Assembly (NCBI GenBank): GCA_030248215.1
Contig: JASANG010001571.1
Span: forward strand, 1-64,000
Origin: Enoplolaimus lenunculus
Taxonomy: Eukaryota > Nematoda > Enoplea > Enoplida > Thoracostomopsidae
DNA length: 64,000 bases
Direction: 5' to 3'
Shown: positions 1-12,775 of the stretch, in pieces
Position numbering within the stretch: position 1 is the first letter of the stretch
Layout: each line of letters opens with the position of its first letter
Notes under the pieces: generated by a model
What the model saw: the letters and a program-made list of their open reading frames with translations, nothing else
Told to the model about the DNA's origin: nothing
Database searches by the model: none
Made by a program: the position numbers and the translations under genes

Positions 1-500
1 TGATTTATTTTTGGTTTCATTTTCGAAAATTTTCGCTGTAATTTGCATTTTTTCAATATTTTTTATGTTTTTATTAATATTTTTGTCTACATTTAATTAC
101 CACATTGAACCCGTAGCCAAAGCCGGTTGCATATATACGGATGTGTCCATCATCTCGAATAGGCAATAGAACGCTTAGAATGTGACATCTACGGGACAGC
201 GAATTCGGGTTTGCACACAAATACATTAATATAAAGTGTGTTAATTGTACAAAAACAGTCACTACACACAACAACGCGTGAGAAAATAAATTTTAATACA
301 TATACCACTAAAGCAATGTTGGTTCGGAATAACAGCGAAACACTGTAAAAGTGTGGGCAGTCAGATTTTGTGGAACGGGTATTTGAACTTCAAATTTTAT
401 AGGAACGAATGGAATTAATTGAATTTAGTTGCTTTTCATTCAGTTTACATGGTTTTAAACACAATTAAATGTATTAGAAACTAATAAACGAATATCGACT
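1..500. other. AT-rich sequence without recognised feature
   Basis: I see no gene, exon with splice sites, or repeat family here. The small minus-strand ORF (74-274) has no recognisable motif. Confidence 0.5.
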
Positions 501-502
501 AC

Positions 503-590
503 ACTGCAAAAAAATGGTGAGTCAAATTGACTCCCTCCGAAATAAGGTTTTCGTGACTACACAAACACTGTCAAATTCGATTGAACGAAA
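503..590. mobile_element. TA-flanked foldback (GAGTCAA type), left fragment
   Basis: CTACACTGCAAAAAAATGG and TGAGTCAAATTGACTCCCTC match the left arm of the 22502-22722 family. The right arm is gone and the fragment runs straight into a CTGTAGTGACCC element. Confidence 0.75.
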
Positions 591-1413
591 GGGAAGGCAC
601 TGATATTATTTATTTGGCCTCTTCGGCGGGTACCCCCTGCTATTCGGTTACGAAATGATATTTATTTTTAACCCGACCTCCGCCGCACTTCGTTACTGAT
701 ATATATCCGGTATTATAACTATCCGTTGAATTAAACGTTTATTAAGTCTTATATAAAAAATAGAGCGATATTGCTGAGTTATACTTTGGAATAGGGGTGC
801 AACCGGCGGTTAAAAATACAGGAGCCGGAGGATACAAAAAATGCCCAAACCGGAGGTAAAGCCGGAGGTGAGACGAAATTAGGTATTTAAAATGATGTTT
901 AAATTCTTAATTTTAGCAAATATTTGTAATGTTTTGTCAAATCGTTTGGTTATACGCTCACTTTTTTACAAATTCTCAATAACTCTTTCCTCAAAATTGT
1001 ACGAAAAGTTAAAACAAAACATGCGAAACCCATAAATTTTGTAAATCTTTGCATAATTTTACTACGGAACTTACAGGAGTCTTTGGCAATTTTTTACCAG
1101 AGCCGGAGCCGGGGCCGGAAGTCAATTTTCTGCCAAAGCCGGAGTCGGAGGCAGACTTCCGGTTGTGCCCTGTTAGAAATGAACTTGCAAAACTTAAGTA
1201 CGCTTTAAAGTATCGAACTCAACTTTATTTGGTCCTGGAGTCATTTATGCACTACAATTAGAGATATATAATTGACATTTATGAACTATGATTCAGATTT
1301 ATGGACTCTATCCGCTATAATGGCCTCTTGTTAGGGATACGGACTCCTATTGATTGGGACTCAAAATGGGGACGCCTACTTATTATCCCCCTCTTATTCG
1401 GGTCACTACAGTA
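585..1413. mobile_element. CTGTAGTGACCC-type MITE, left tip lost, carrying a nested insert
   Basis: CTGATATTATTTATTTGGCC, GTTGAATTAAACGTTTATTA and, at the right, CTCTTATTCGGGTCACTACA. A CCGGAGG-rich insert (795-1172) interrupts it at the point corresponding to the middle of the 18486 copy. Confidence 0.82.
795..1172. mobile_element. CCGG-rich inverted-repeat element (GGTGCAACCGG ends)
   Basis: GGGGTGCAACCGGCGG at one end, CCGGTTGTGCCCTG at the other. The interior has repeated GCCGGAG. It is nested in the 585-1413 MITE. Confidence 0.75.
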
Positions 1414-1465
1414 ACCAAATTGTGCTGGACATTATTCTAACAACCAGCCAGCACCGTCCCTGAGA

Positions 1466-1970
1466 TCATTGGGGGGTAAAAATTAGAGCCTCAACTTCGT
1501 CAACGTCATATCCGAATTCATATGCACAGTACAGTGAATCCGGTGGGGTACAAGATGCAAACTGCTGGGACGGCATAATTTTAGTTTCCCGGTCCCGTAG
1601 ACGTCCCATATACGTGTACCAGTTTTGGTTTGTTGTGTCCGTTGTAAACCCATCATAATACCCGAGACGTCTTGTTTTCACCTCTTGGGATGGCAAAAAT
1701 GAAGTTTTTATCGTAGCTCCCTTGATCTGCCGGTCGTTCTTTACTGCGGAACAGGACCTGCGGTTTCACCACCTGAAAAACGGCTGCGATGTCCCTAGTT
1801 TTCTCAGAACGTGGATATGGTGGGAGTGATTGCCTAAAATTCAAGGAATTTCATCGAGGGAGCTGTATATCATATTTTGACCACGCCCCGTGGCAAAAAC
1901 ATGCAGTGCTATCACTTTTACCCTTACAGGGATTACGGCGTGAATTGCCCGCATAAAACCATCCTGAAAA
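1466..1970 (-). pseudogene. Unrecognised coding-like fragment, probably a gene relic
   Basis: The minus strand shows consecutive open stretches with non-repetitive, gene-like amino-acid composition. They are WFYAGNSRRNPCKGKSDST (about 1970-1850, after a TTTTCAG), QSLPPYPRSEKTRDIAAVFQ (about 1836-1653) and TRRLGYYDGFTTDTTNQNW...CAYEFGYDVDEVEALIF up to a stop at 1466. The last two overlap in different frames, so the relic is either frameshifted or spliced in a way I cannot fix. It lies between two MITEs. I do not recognise the family. Confidence 0.3.
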
Positions 1971-1979
1971 TGTTTCAAA

Positions 1980-2105
1980 ATTCCTAAACATGAGCATATT
2001 CCTAAGCCTAAGCCTGAGCCAAGCAAAAAAAATAAGTCTAAAGCTTATGCTTACTCTATTGTAGTCGCAGAGAGAAACTATCCGCCCCTGATCTTTACAT
2101 GGGCC
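1980..2105. mobile_element. Telomere-hexamer MITE, partial copy
   Basis: CATATTCCTAAGCCTAAGCC, then AAGCAAAAAA, then GTCTAAAGCTTA, ending CCCCTGATCTTTACATGGGC. The left end is missing. Confidence 0.75.
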
Positions 2106-2109
2106 AAAA

Positions 2110-3010
2110 TGTTGATCTGGCCTGAAACCTGTACCCCGCATATTATTGCTGTTTGATTTGCTTGCATATATTGTGCTCTCCTGTTTTTTACTTACGATCT
2201 TCTTCTTGTTTACTCTTTATTTTTATTTTCTTACACTCTTTTTTTTACTTTTTTCTGATTCATAATGTATGATTTAAAATTCAGCGATTTTTATCTCACT
2301 CTTTCTCCACTCATCTGCTGTGTGGTTATGTTTTTGATTTAATTTCAGAAAAAATATTTTCTATTGATCACTTTAAAATACAATTTGTAATATTTTAAGT
2401 GAATTTTATCTCATTTTCTTAATTTCTTGTTCTTCTGTTCACTTTTTCGTAAATAATTTTAAAAGACACTGCTTTTAAAAGATTTTACGCATCATGGAAA
2501 GTTTCTGTCAACAACAGTTTATGAGATAGTCGAAGAATGATATTTTAGTGCTATTTGACACTAAATTTTAATAGTTTTTTTGTTTAGCGATTGTTGTATT
2601 TTGACACATTTTAACACATATTTCGTTAATTTTTTGAGACACTACAGCTAAAAGTGATTCCTAATAGAAAGATAGACGTATTACAATTATATTACTTCGG
2701 GGATGTAATTTCTTTCTCTGGGACAGCATTAGCACATGATTAGGCCTTGACTTATAGACTTATTTTTTTGACGTCACACTTAGGCTCAGATTTATGATTA
2801 ATCTCACCAAGAGTCGATAAAAAAATCATTTTAAAAAACTTGTCGTAATTTTTAACAAAAATTTTATTAACCTTCCGTTTCTGGAATTTTAGCTAAAACT
2901 TTAGTTCACTAAAACAGACTCAATTATCACTTGTTAGCATCAGGCTTCAAATTCAGAAAATTTACACATTGTTCGTCTGGTAAAATTTACACATTGTTCG
3001 TCTGGTTCCA
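2110..3010. other. AT-rich gene-free stretch
   Basis: Long T/A runs and no open frame of note. At 2960-3003 the 25-bp phrase beginning AAATTTACACATTGTTCGTC is directly duplicated. Confidence 0.5.
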
Positions 3011-3011
3011 T

Positions 3012-3100
3012 ACTGTAGTGACCCGGATAAGATAGGGACCGATATTTATATGAACTTTCCAGAAGGTACCCCCCTCCGGTTGACGTTTCTATGGCTGGCG
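3012..3100. mobile_element. CTGTAGTGACCC-type MITE, left-end fragment
   Basis: TACTGTAGTGACCCGGATAA GATAGGGACCGATATTTAT, then lost. Confidence 0.7.
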
Positions 3101-3239
3101 GTATAAGATCCGACACATCACTATATATGGGAATGTATATGTTTCAGCGTTTGTTGCGGAATTGGACTGAATTGTTGGTACGCAGTTGTCTCGTTAAAGC
3201 AGTTGTCGATATTGCGGAATTGTCGTTCGCGCAATTATC

Positions 3240-4050
3240 GCAGTTCTGAAAATTGTCGCATAGGCAATTGTCGCGTATGGGCAGTTTGTCGTTTTAGTAA
3301 TTGTCGCGTTTGGTTAATTGTCTTTAGGACAATTGTCACATTTTTGCAATTGTCACGTTTTGGCAATTAATTGTCTTTTGGACAGTTGTCACATTTTTGC
3401 AATTGTCACGTTTTGGCAATTAATTGTCTTTTGGACAGTTGTCACATTTTTGCAATTGTCACGTTTTGGCAATTAATTGTCTTTTGGACAGTTGTCACAT
3501 TTTTGCAATTGTCACGTTTTGGCAATTAATTGTCTTTTGGACAGTTGTCACATTTTTGCAATTGTCACGTTTTGGCAATTAATTGTCTTTTGGACAGTTG
3601 TCACATTTTTGCAATTGTCACATTTTTGCAATTGTCACGTTTTGGCAATTAATTGTCTTTTGGACAGTTGTCACATTTTTGCAATTGTCACGTTTTGGCA
3701 ATTAATTGTCTTTTGGACAGTTGTCACATTTTTGCAATTGTCACGTTTTGGCAATTAATTGTCTTTTGGACAGTTGTCACATTTTTGCAATTGTCACATT
3801 TTTGCAATTGTCACGTTTTGGCAATTAATTGTCTTTTGGACAGTTGTCACATTTTTGCAATTGTCACGCTTTGGCAATTAATTGTCTTTTGGACAGTTGT
3901 CACATTTTTGCAATTGTCACGTTTTGGCAATTAATTGTCTTTTGGACAATTATCGCGTTTGGCAATTAATTGCGGTTTGGGTAATTGTCGCGTTTGTTCG
4001 GTTGTTTTTTGGACAATGGTCACTTTGCCAGTTGTCGTGTTTGGACAACA
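3240..4050. repeat. 53-bp minisatellite with 176-bp higher-order unit
   Basis: Tandem copies of a 53-bp unit contain AATTGTCACGTTTTGGC, AATTAATTGTCTTTTGGAC and AGTTGTCACATTTTTGC. Every third unit carries a 17-bp internal duplication (at about 3611 and 3785), giving a 176-bp (3x53+17) higher-order period. The flanks contain degenerate AATTGTCG-type variants. The array lies just upstream of the ZP gene start. The two overlapping ORFs in it are by-products of the repeat. Confidence 0.95.
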
Positions 4051-4249
4051 ATAAATAACCTTAGCTACGATTCTGTTGTTGACCCTCAATAATTACTTCA
4101 TAAACAATTCTGAAACCGCCTGGTAGCATTGTCATAAAATGTCACATTTTTACGGAATTTTGGGTTTTGTGTACTTCATGTCGCTATTTTCAAACGCCAA
4201 GTTGTCAACTTAAGCTGGCAATTTGTATACGTCAGTGTTTTCGCACTTT

Positions 4250-4322
4250 CCAGTAAGTCATCGAAAACCCTTGTATGTCCCTCCTGAAAAAGTTTTAAGA
4301 ACGGTGAGTCGGCTACAGGTCT
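4250..4322. mobile_element. GGCCCGTAGCC-type foldback, fragment
   Basis: AAGTCATCGAAAACCCTTGT ATGTCCCTCCTGAAAAAG matches the right half of the family at 40576 and 62094. Confidence 0.65.
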
Positions 4323-4471
4323 TGTAAGATGTATAATAATGTTTTTAGGTTAAAGAAGCAATTGTTTGTAAATATAATGAAAAAGGAAGGTAGTAAATTT
4401 AAACCAAAATGAGATAATATAATATTTAGCGTAAAATACACAAAATTTGTGGTAGATTTTGTGTTAACGTT

Positions 4472-7400
4472 ATGGCAAGACTGTCATCATGGGGAGTATT
4501 AGCTGTGATTGTTGTTTTGACACTGGTAAATGTACTCAAATTATCTTTTATATAGAAAGTAAAAAGCTAATGTGGTCTTAGATTTAGGGTTCATTCCGTG
4601 TGTTCGCTGTTTAGTTACGTTTCCGAAACGGTAAACAAGAAAAATATCAAAGTTGATAAAATGCCACATCTCACATTCTCAAACGTGCGTAGCACCTATC
4701 ACCTGGTGATAGGTCTTGTAACTTTCAAACCATTGAATGTTGAGGCTTAACAATTAGCACATTTTTCGCATATGATTTGTTTGCTCAACTGTTGTAGTAA
4801 TTTTGAGTTAAAATGAAATAGTTGGTGAGTTTGAAAACCTTTTACAAACTGATGATTATTGCTATACACGTTTGAAAATATGGGCCATAGAAATAGTTCT
4901 TTCGATGTAAGCATTAATAACAAATGTTGATGAACTGTTTAGACAAGAGTGCACTACCTTTTTGGAATACGTGCGACATCAAAAATACCGCCGCGTGTTG
5001 CGTTTCGGTTATACACCCTTATGAATGGTGGCGGGCAGATACAGACCACATCTGAAAATGAAATAGGACAGAAAATTATATCAAGAACACAAACTGATTA
5101 TCTTTCTAAAGTGTAGACTAATAATAGATTTTCTTCTGCTTTCATGGTTTCAACCATACCCCCGGTAAATGAAGGTGTATGAGTGAAACGTAATGCGTGC
5201 TGGGTATCTACGATTGTTTTCTACACAGAATGTAACCAGTTGCATACTCTTGTTGAAGTACTCATCATTCAGTCTTGTTTCCTGAAAAAATGGTCAAAAT
5301 TCATGTAAATTGTTGAAATGTGAAATATTTATATTAATCTTTTTCAGATACAACGTTGTATGCTCATAGCAATTGATAATGGTGTAGTAGGTAAGTAATT
5401 GTATTTTCTGTAACAAATGTAACTCGATCAACCATTGTTTAAATAAACTTCAGTCTAAAAATTCACATGTCAAAATGCTGAAAATAATAAGTGAGTCAAC
5501 GTATAGAACAGGGCCATTACAGTAGTATAAGCATAATTCCTAAGCCTAAGCGGAAGAATGAGCTTATACCTAAACCTAAAGCAAAAATTAGTCAAATTGA
5601 CAAATCTATCATTAGTGCAACTCGGATCGGTTTTGTCATATACTTACAATGGGAAGTATTAGCATTTTCATTTTATTCACAGTTTTATATCTTTCAGGAC
5701 ACGAATATTTTTACACTAAATATGTAATAATACAAAATACAATTATGCATCATCCACAGTAATTTGCTTACACTCTGTGTGAATAATTTGATTTCTGTTC
5801 AACATACGACCCTTCGAAAAATGTCATTTTAGTATTAAATGAAACGTGTATATGATGGTAGCATGGAATTGAATTTAATTAAAATCGTTCATTTATTGAA
5901 TTGAACAATTTCAAAAATTTTAATTGCTTTTAAATTTAACTTTTCAAATAATTTCATTGTTAATAAATAATCAATACCGCATCGCAGCCAAGAATTGTTT
6001 CAGTTTATTTGGGTGTTGTAGAATTGAATGTGCATTTTGTACATAGCGGAAGCAAAATATTGTGGACGACGCCTTCGTTTTACTATTTCAAAATATCATC
6101 AGTTAGTAAAAGGTCATCTAATAAACGAACTACGCAAGCTTCGAAATTTAAAATTATGGTAGAAGTAGAGCTTAATATACTGATTAAGGGTGGCTTTGAT
6201 TACTTTATATTTAACAAATGTTTTCGAGTCTTCCGTAGAAACCCTTGGATTGCGCAATAATTAACACATCTGGATCAGTGTCTAAACATTGTCAATCAAC
6301 CGTGGTTAGGTTTACGCTTAGGAATACGCTTCGCCTACTGTTACGCTTTTATAAGTGAAATTGACCATTTTACAGTGTAAAGGCAGATTTAACCGTTCGC
6401 CACTTGCGATAGTTAGATTTTTGTTTTCACAAAATTTAAAAGTTTTTTATAATTTTGTTTCAAAATTTACGAAATTTTTTTGCTCGAATTTTATGTAAAT
6501 TTTTGTAAAAATGGAAATGGGAACAACGCCGTACAACGATCATGCAACACAGACCACAAACTTTTACTCTGTATGGTTCTCAGACCTGTCACTTTTGCCC
6601 CACCCCTGTCCTATTTGTCGATTTCGCAGTTTGTCACAGAGAAAAAAATGATGATAAATGACGAATCGTTACGTCAGTCAAATATTCATGTGACCTAAAA
6701 ATATATTTTTATTTTTAAAATTTAAATTTAAAAAAAATTCCAAAAAAAAGCACAAATTTCGATTTTATTTTTAAAGTCAAAAATATTTTGTCGGATCGAG
6801 ACAGTATTGGCAGACGCCAATAGCAAATTTAGAGCAATTTTTTTGAAGCTTGCGATAAATAGAAAAACACATTCGTAAGCTAACCGAACACCCAGCTAAG
6901 AACATGAACGCAATTTAGGTGCTAAATTGTGAAATTAAATTTTAATTTTCGTCTCGGTTGGAGGCGCCTGTTCTTGGATGGGCCTACCGATGATCCGCAA
7001 AAAGCAGGTGTCCATAATTAAGGATCAAATTTGAAACATTAAATGGAGCCGGAATAAACGGGAGATTTTCAAACGAGGGGAATGGCATATCGACCCTGTG
7101 TGTGTGAATATTTCTCGTATATGTTGCGCACTATAAGGACAGGTGGGGGTTTATAACTATGGTGTCTCCAATTTGTTGGCTTTACCCGAGAAAATTACTG
7201 AATTTTAGCAAAAGAATGACTACAATAACGTAATCTGTTTTAATATATTAATTTATTTTATTTAACTAATTTATATTTATTTATATACTAATTTATTTTT
7301 ATGTATGTATATATTTTTATATATTAATTTATTCTATTAAGCTATTTTATTTTTTGGTACATTTTTATTTACTTATGTTTATTTTTTTCAAGGAACTCCA

Positions 7401-10400
7401 ATGGTTGAATGTCGCGAAGACTCGATTCAGTTCAATTTTGCAACGAAAGCTGAATTCACTGGTCGAGTGTTTGTCAAAGGTCGCAGTGACGATCCGGATT
7501 GCAGCAGTCATTACGCACAAAACACACGGTCGTCACAGAGTATCATTGTTTCGCTTGGATCTTGTGGGATGACTCGAGTTCGATCGGTACGAAATAGTTG
7601 CTTTTACAGGGTTTGGGAACAACCAACCTGCTGGATGCCAAAAGTCAACTAAATTATCTTGCTCAATACGTTCGCCTGCCACGCTAATTTAGGCAAGGAC
7701 ATATTACTATCCCGACATCAGCTCTTGTAAGGTTCTCCCACCAAGGCTTAGGCTTGGACGCAAGCTAATACTTAAGAAGTTTTGCCTAAACCAAACCTAA
7801 ACCGTTGTTTAAGCTATCATCTAAGCCTAAAGCCGTTTCCTTAAATGTGCGGGAAGTGTATAACGACTGCGAAATCTAGTAATACTTTTGCTGTTTTAAA
7901 AACGTACCATGAGTCTACAATTTCAATTAGGCAAAAGATTAATATTCAGCTAAAATCGTTTGTTATATTTTAGTAAATGTTTTAAATTTATGTAAAATTT
8001 TTTGTTCTTCAATTTCAGATTGTTCCAACTGGAATGAAAATGCTAATAACTGTGGTGGTTTCGTTTCATGAAATTTTCATTACAAAGGTCGATCGAGCTT
8101 ACGCGATTCAATGTTTTTTTCGCCCTGCGGTCAAACTGGTCACGCAAACCGTAGACGTCAGGTATTTATTTTCATTTTGAAATTAAATATGGCTTTTTTT
8201 AAAAACGAAATTTCCTAAAAATTTTCACTTTTTGCGCAATCATCAGGGTTTATGCATAGAATCGATGTGGAACTAATTTGTTGGCCTAACGTCTGAGCAT
8301 AAATCTAAGTCAAAGCCTAAGTAAAAACTCAATTAAGCCTAAGATCGACTCTAATTTGAAGTTGAATTTGAAGCTGGAACAATTTAGACAAAGCATTAAT
8401 ATTTACTTCTAGCAATCAGAGAAAGCCGCGAGTCGAATATAGGCAACTCCTCTTATTTGTCTCAGTAGGGACACGGTGTCATAATCACAACCATGGAACC
8501 TAGCACAGTTTCAGGTGTCTTAAGCTTGATTTTTAATCTAGTAAATTCAAGATTAGCCTCGATTCAATTCTTAAAAAATTGAATTTTTAAATTCAAGAAA
8601 AAATTTAATTTAAAATTTAATTGAAGATCTAAATTAAAATTAATTTAAAACTTTATTTAAAATTTAATATAAAATTTCATTTGTAATGAATTTAAAATTT
8701 AATTTAAAATATTTAATATTTAATTTAAGTATGATTCCAACGACTGAACTAAGTGGAAATGGTGCGATGCCAACATGCACTTATCAAATCCGACGTGGCT
8801 CTGTTGACAGTGGCCCGGTTCGTTATGTGGAAATTGGCGATAAACTGTTTCATGTTTGGGAATGTCAAACAAGTTTGTTTTTAATTAATTTGTATATTTT
8901 AGTTGACTTTGTAATTTAAACTTAGGTTCCGCAACTATTTAGAAGCTTAAAGACGTTTAAAAACTATTTTGAAGCTTAACGCATGTGTTAATATCATATT
9001 AAAGCTGAAACGGTCACGATACGTAGCGCGGGCACCGCTCAGCCACTTTACGCAGCTAATTTTGATTTTTATAACTTCATTTAAAAATTAATCAATCAAG
9101 AATCAGTCAAAACATTTTATTAAAATAGACATTTTCCTTCATTTTTTGCATTTTTTGCAAATTTTGCCATTTTCGTGACCGGTTGATAGATATATTTTTG
9201 ACGTATTTTGGACGTAATTTCGTTGCCTTGGTAAATACGGCAATATTTTGGGCACCGTTTCAGTTGATTTTATATACACATAAGCAAATTAATATCAAAT
9301 TTTTATAGTTCTAAATGTACAATTGTACATATTTAGTTTATACAATGTTGTACAAGATTTTTAGTCGAGTTACAACATTTGCCGTCGGTGTCCGTTGAAA
9401 ATGTTGCAATCAAGTTGACTCGCGCTGATTATTTTTTCAATTGTTTCAGCCAGCTCAGACATGCAAATCTATGTACATTCGTGTAAGGCGAGCGATGTTG
9501 GAAGTCATCAAGTTGTAAGCATCATTGATGAAATGGGGTAAGGTTTACGGTATAAAATAGTTTTCTGATTTTAGACAAAAAAAAAATAGAATTAAATTTA
9601 ATTCTAAAACTAAAGTTTTTGTATCTAAAGTTAAATCGCCATTTCAAAGCATTAACGTAACAAGGTTTACCTGATTGGTTTCAATTTAAAATGAAATATT
9701 CATTGCTTGAATGATAGTCACAAATTGTTAATGCAATTTCTACAATATCATGCGTACATCAGGTAACTTTTGAGATGATAAGGCACTTAACGCTAAAGCC
9801 AAAAATGTTCAGTGTGCAACGCACTGAAACACTTTTTGGCTTCAGGGATCACAACACACTGCCCTCTCAAAAGCCACCTGGTGTACGCATGATATTGTGC
9901 AAATTGCATTATTCCATAAAACACTTGTGACGCAACCGACAAAACTAAAATTATTGTTTGATCTAAGCCTGACTTTCTGATTATTACACAGTTTATCCCG
10001 TTGCTAAATCAACGCTAAGATCCAGCAATGTATTCTAAAATATGTAAGGGTGGCGCTATACTTGTCGTGCGGCGATGTTCGTCATCGTTCGGCGCCGTGA
10101 GTCACCATCCGTCACTACACGGTATAATTCGTGTGTAATTTGCGTACGATACCGCATGATGACGCATGGTGACGAACGGCGCCGTACGGTAACAGATAAC
10201 GCCCGTCGGTAACGGACGGCACCCGACGGTGACGGACGGCGCCGTACGGTAACAGACAACACCCGACGGTAACGGACGGTACCCGACGGTGACGGACGGC
10301 GTCGTACGGTAACAGACAACGCCCGACGGTGACGGACGGCGCCGTATGGTAACATACAACGCCCGACGGTGACGGACGGCGCCGTATGGTAACATACAAC

Positions 10401-11485
10401 GCCCGAGGGTGACGGACGGCGCCGTACGGGTGACGTACAGCGGACGAACGGCGCCGTACGGGTAACTGATTGAGACAGACGGTGCTGGACCGGTTACGCA
10501 CGGTGACAGACGGCGCCGTTACATCATCGAAAATATAGCACCACCCTAAAACTGTTACTTTTTTTGTTGTTTCACCAGAAATTTTGAGAGGATATATTCG
10601 ACGTATTCGGTTTTCTTTGTGCACAAATCTGGGAACAGGATTGAAATTCAATTAATCTGCTTATAAAATTTTCAGATGTTCAACTGACCGCGTACTTTTA
10701 AGTCAAATCACCTACGAGCAACATATATTGAGGGCATATGCAACTGCACATGCATACAAATATGCAGATAAACCACAAGTTACGTTCATGTGTACGGTAC
10801 AGCTATGCCGACGTGGCGAATGTCCTAATGTGGTAAGCAAAATACTAATCGCCCCATATTCTACCGGAGCCGGAGGCCGATTTTCTGCCGCATCCGGAGC
10901 TGAAGGTAAACCTCCGGTTGTACCCTGGTAATAAAGTAAGCTCAAGCTTTAGACTATTTTTTTGTTTAAGCTTAGAATTAGGCTTAGGCTTCGGTGTAAG
11001 CTGATCCTTATGAGTAGGTTATTTTGCCGTATTTGGCGCTGCTGCAAGGTACATTTATGTTAAGCATAATGTGCACAGTTGCGTACTCTTGTCTAACACA
11101 TTATTATTCACGTTTGCAAGCAATTTTCAAATAGTTAAATTAATAACAAACTATTAATTCGACGGTAAAAAGACAAGTTTCAAATTGCCTATAGATGCTA
11201 CCCACAGTTTGATTGTACCCGTAGAAAATCCCAGCAATAGCTGTACAATATTTTCAGCCACCATACTGCGACTCACGGAGTGACTACAAAGTATCCCGCA
11301 GGCTTCACGAACCGCCCGAGCCAGGATTGAATCCGGATACTCAAGCAAATACGGAACTTAATCCGGAAGTAATAAACCGCGTCGACACCGTACACTCAAA
11401 CGGTACTGCAGTTCAATCAATGCAACACAGACTCCCGCCGTATATAAAAGACTCACATGCACACCAAAATTCCGTTAAACAAGTG

Positions 11486-11553
<68 letters not shown>

Positions 11554-11554
11554 A

Positions 11555-11589
<35 letters not shown>

Positions 11590-11652
11590 CCGACAACAAC
11601 AACAACATCAACATCAACACCGACAACAACAACAACATCAACATCAACACCG

Positions 11653-11683
<31 letters not shown>

Positions 11684-12729
11684 AAACAAACAAACGATGC
11701 CATTATTGTAGTAAACCAACATGTTGCGCAACAAAAGCCCCAACCACAGTCTCAAACGTTAATACGTCCTGTGCGTCACATTGGCGATCAACCGTACAAT
11801 ATAAGCGGTGTTCATACAACCAACATTGAATTCACTGACCAACGACAAACCAAACCTCGGTATATTACACATCATGACGTCACTACCCGCAGGCAACATG
11901 ACGTCACCACTAACAAGCAACGTAACATTATTGGCCAGAGGCGACATGACATTATTAATCCAATGGAACATGACGTCACTGATGACAGGCAACACAACGT
12001 CGCTACCCAGGAAACACATGACGTCACAGCCAACCAGCAACATGACATCACTGCGCATGGCCAGTATGACGTCACTACACACGGATGGCGCGACGTCACT
12101 ACTCCCAAGCAACACGACGCAACTGTCTCGACTCGTAGAAAGCCAACATTTGCGGCAACATTTGGGCTTTCGCGCAAGTTTCACAAGAATGCCTACGAGA
12201 CTACCCCAGAACACAGTTCACATCATAAAGGCTATTCAAGAATCGCAATACCTACATATATCGATAGAGTTAGGACTGGAAAATTAAGACGTCCAGCACA
12301 TCAGCGGAACACTGCAAGCGATCCGAAAAAATTAAGACAGCATCCTGAACATCATTATGCAACCCACACTTTGAGTAGTGGGTACCAAGCGGGCAAACCA
12401 TCAGTCATGGGGATAACAACTAACGCGATTCAACACAAATACACAGACATATCAACGTCATCACCACTTCAGACATACATGAGTGTTTCAGTCAAGGATT
12501 CTGGACACACATATTGGCATGAATCGACCAACGAACCTCAATACAATCGAACCAGCACAACAAAGCATTTAAACACCGAACGCAACAGTGTTGCAAGTAA
12601 CGGTTATTCACGCTACATTAATCGAAATACGATCCCAGGCAACAAGATGCACAGGTCAACTGTTGCACCAACTACAACAGATAAACAACAAGACCCAGAA
12701 CGACAACAACAACAACAACGACGACAACC

Positions 12730-12775
<46 letters not shown>

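Noticed and set aside
1049-1261. 70-aa plus-strand ORF with PEPEPGPE run
   Set aside because: Produced by the GCCGGAGCCGG repeats of the nested 795-1172 element.
3477-3934. Two 93-aa plus-strand ORFs rich in Cys, Phe and Leu
   Set aside because: Identical repeats caused by the 53-bp minisatellite, offset by its 176-bp higher-order period.
10056-10651. Overlapping minus-strand ORFs of 97-178 aa
   Set aside because: Frames of the CG-rich array inside a GCGCTATACTTG element.
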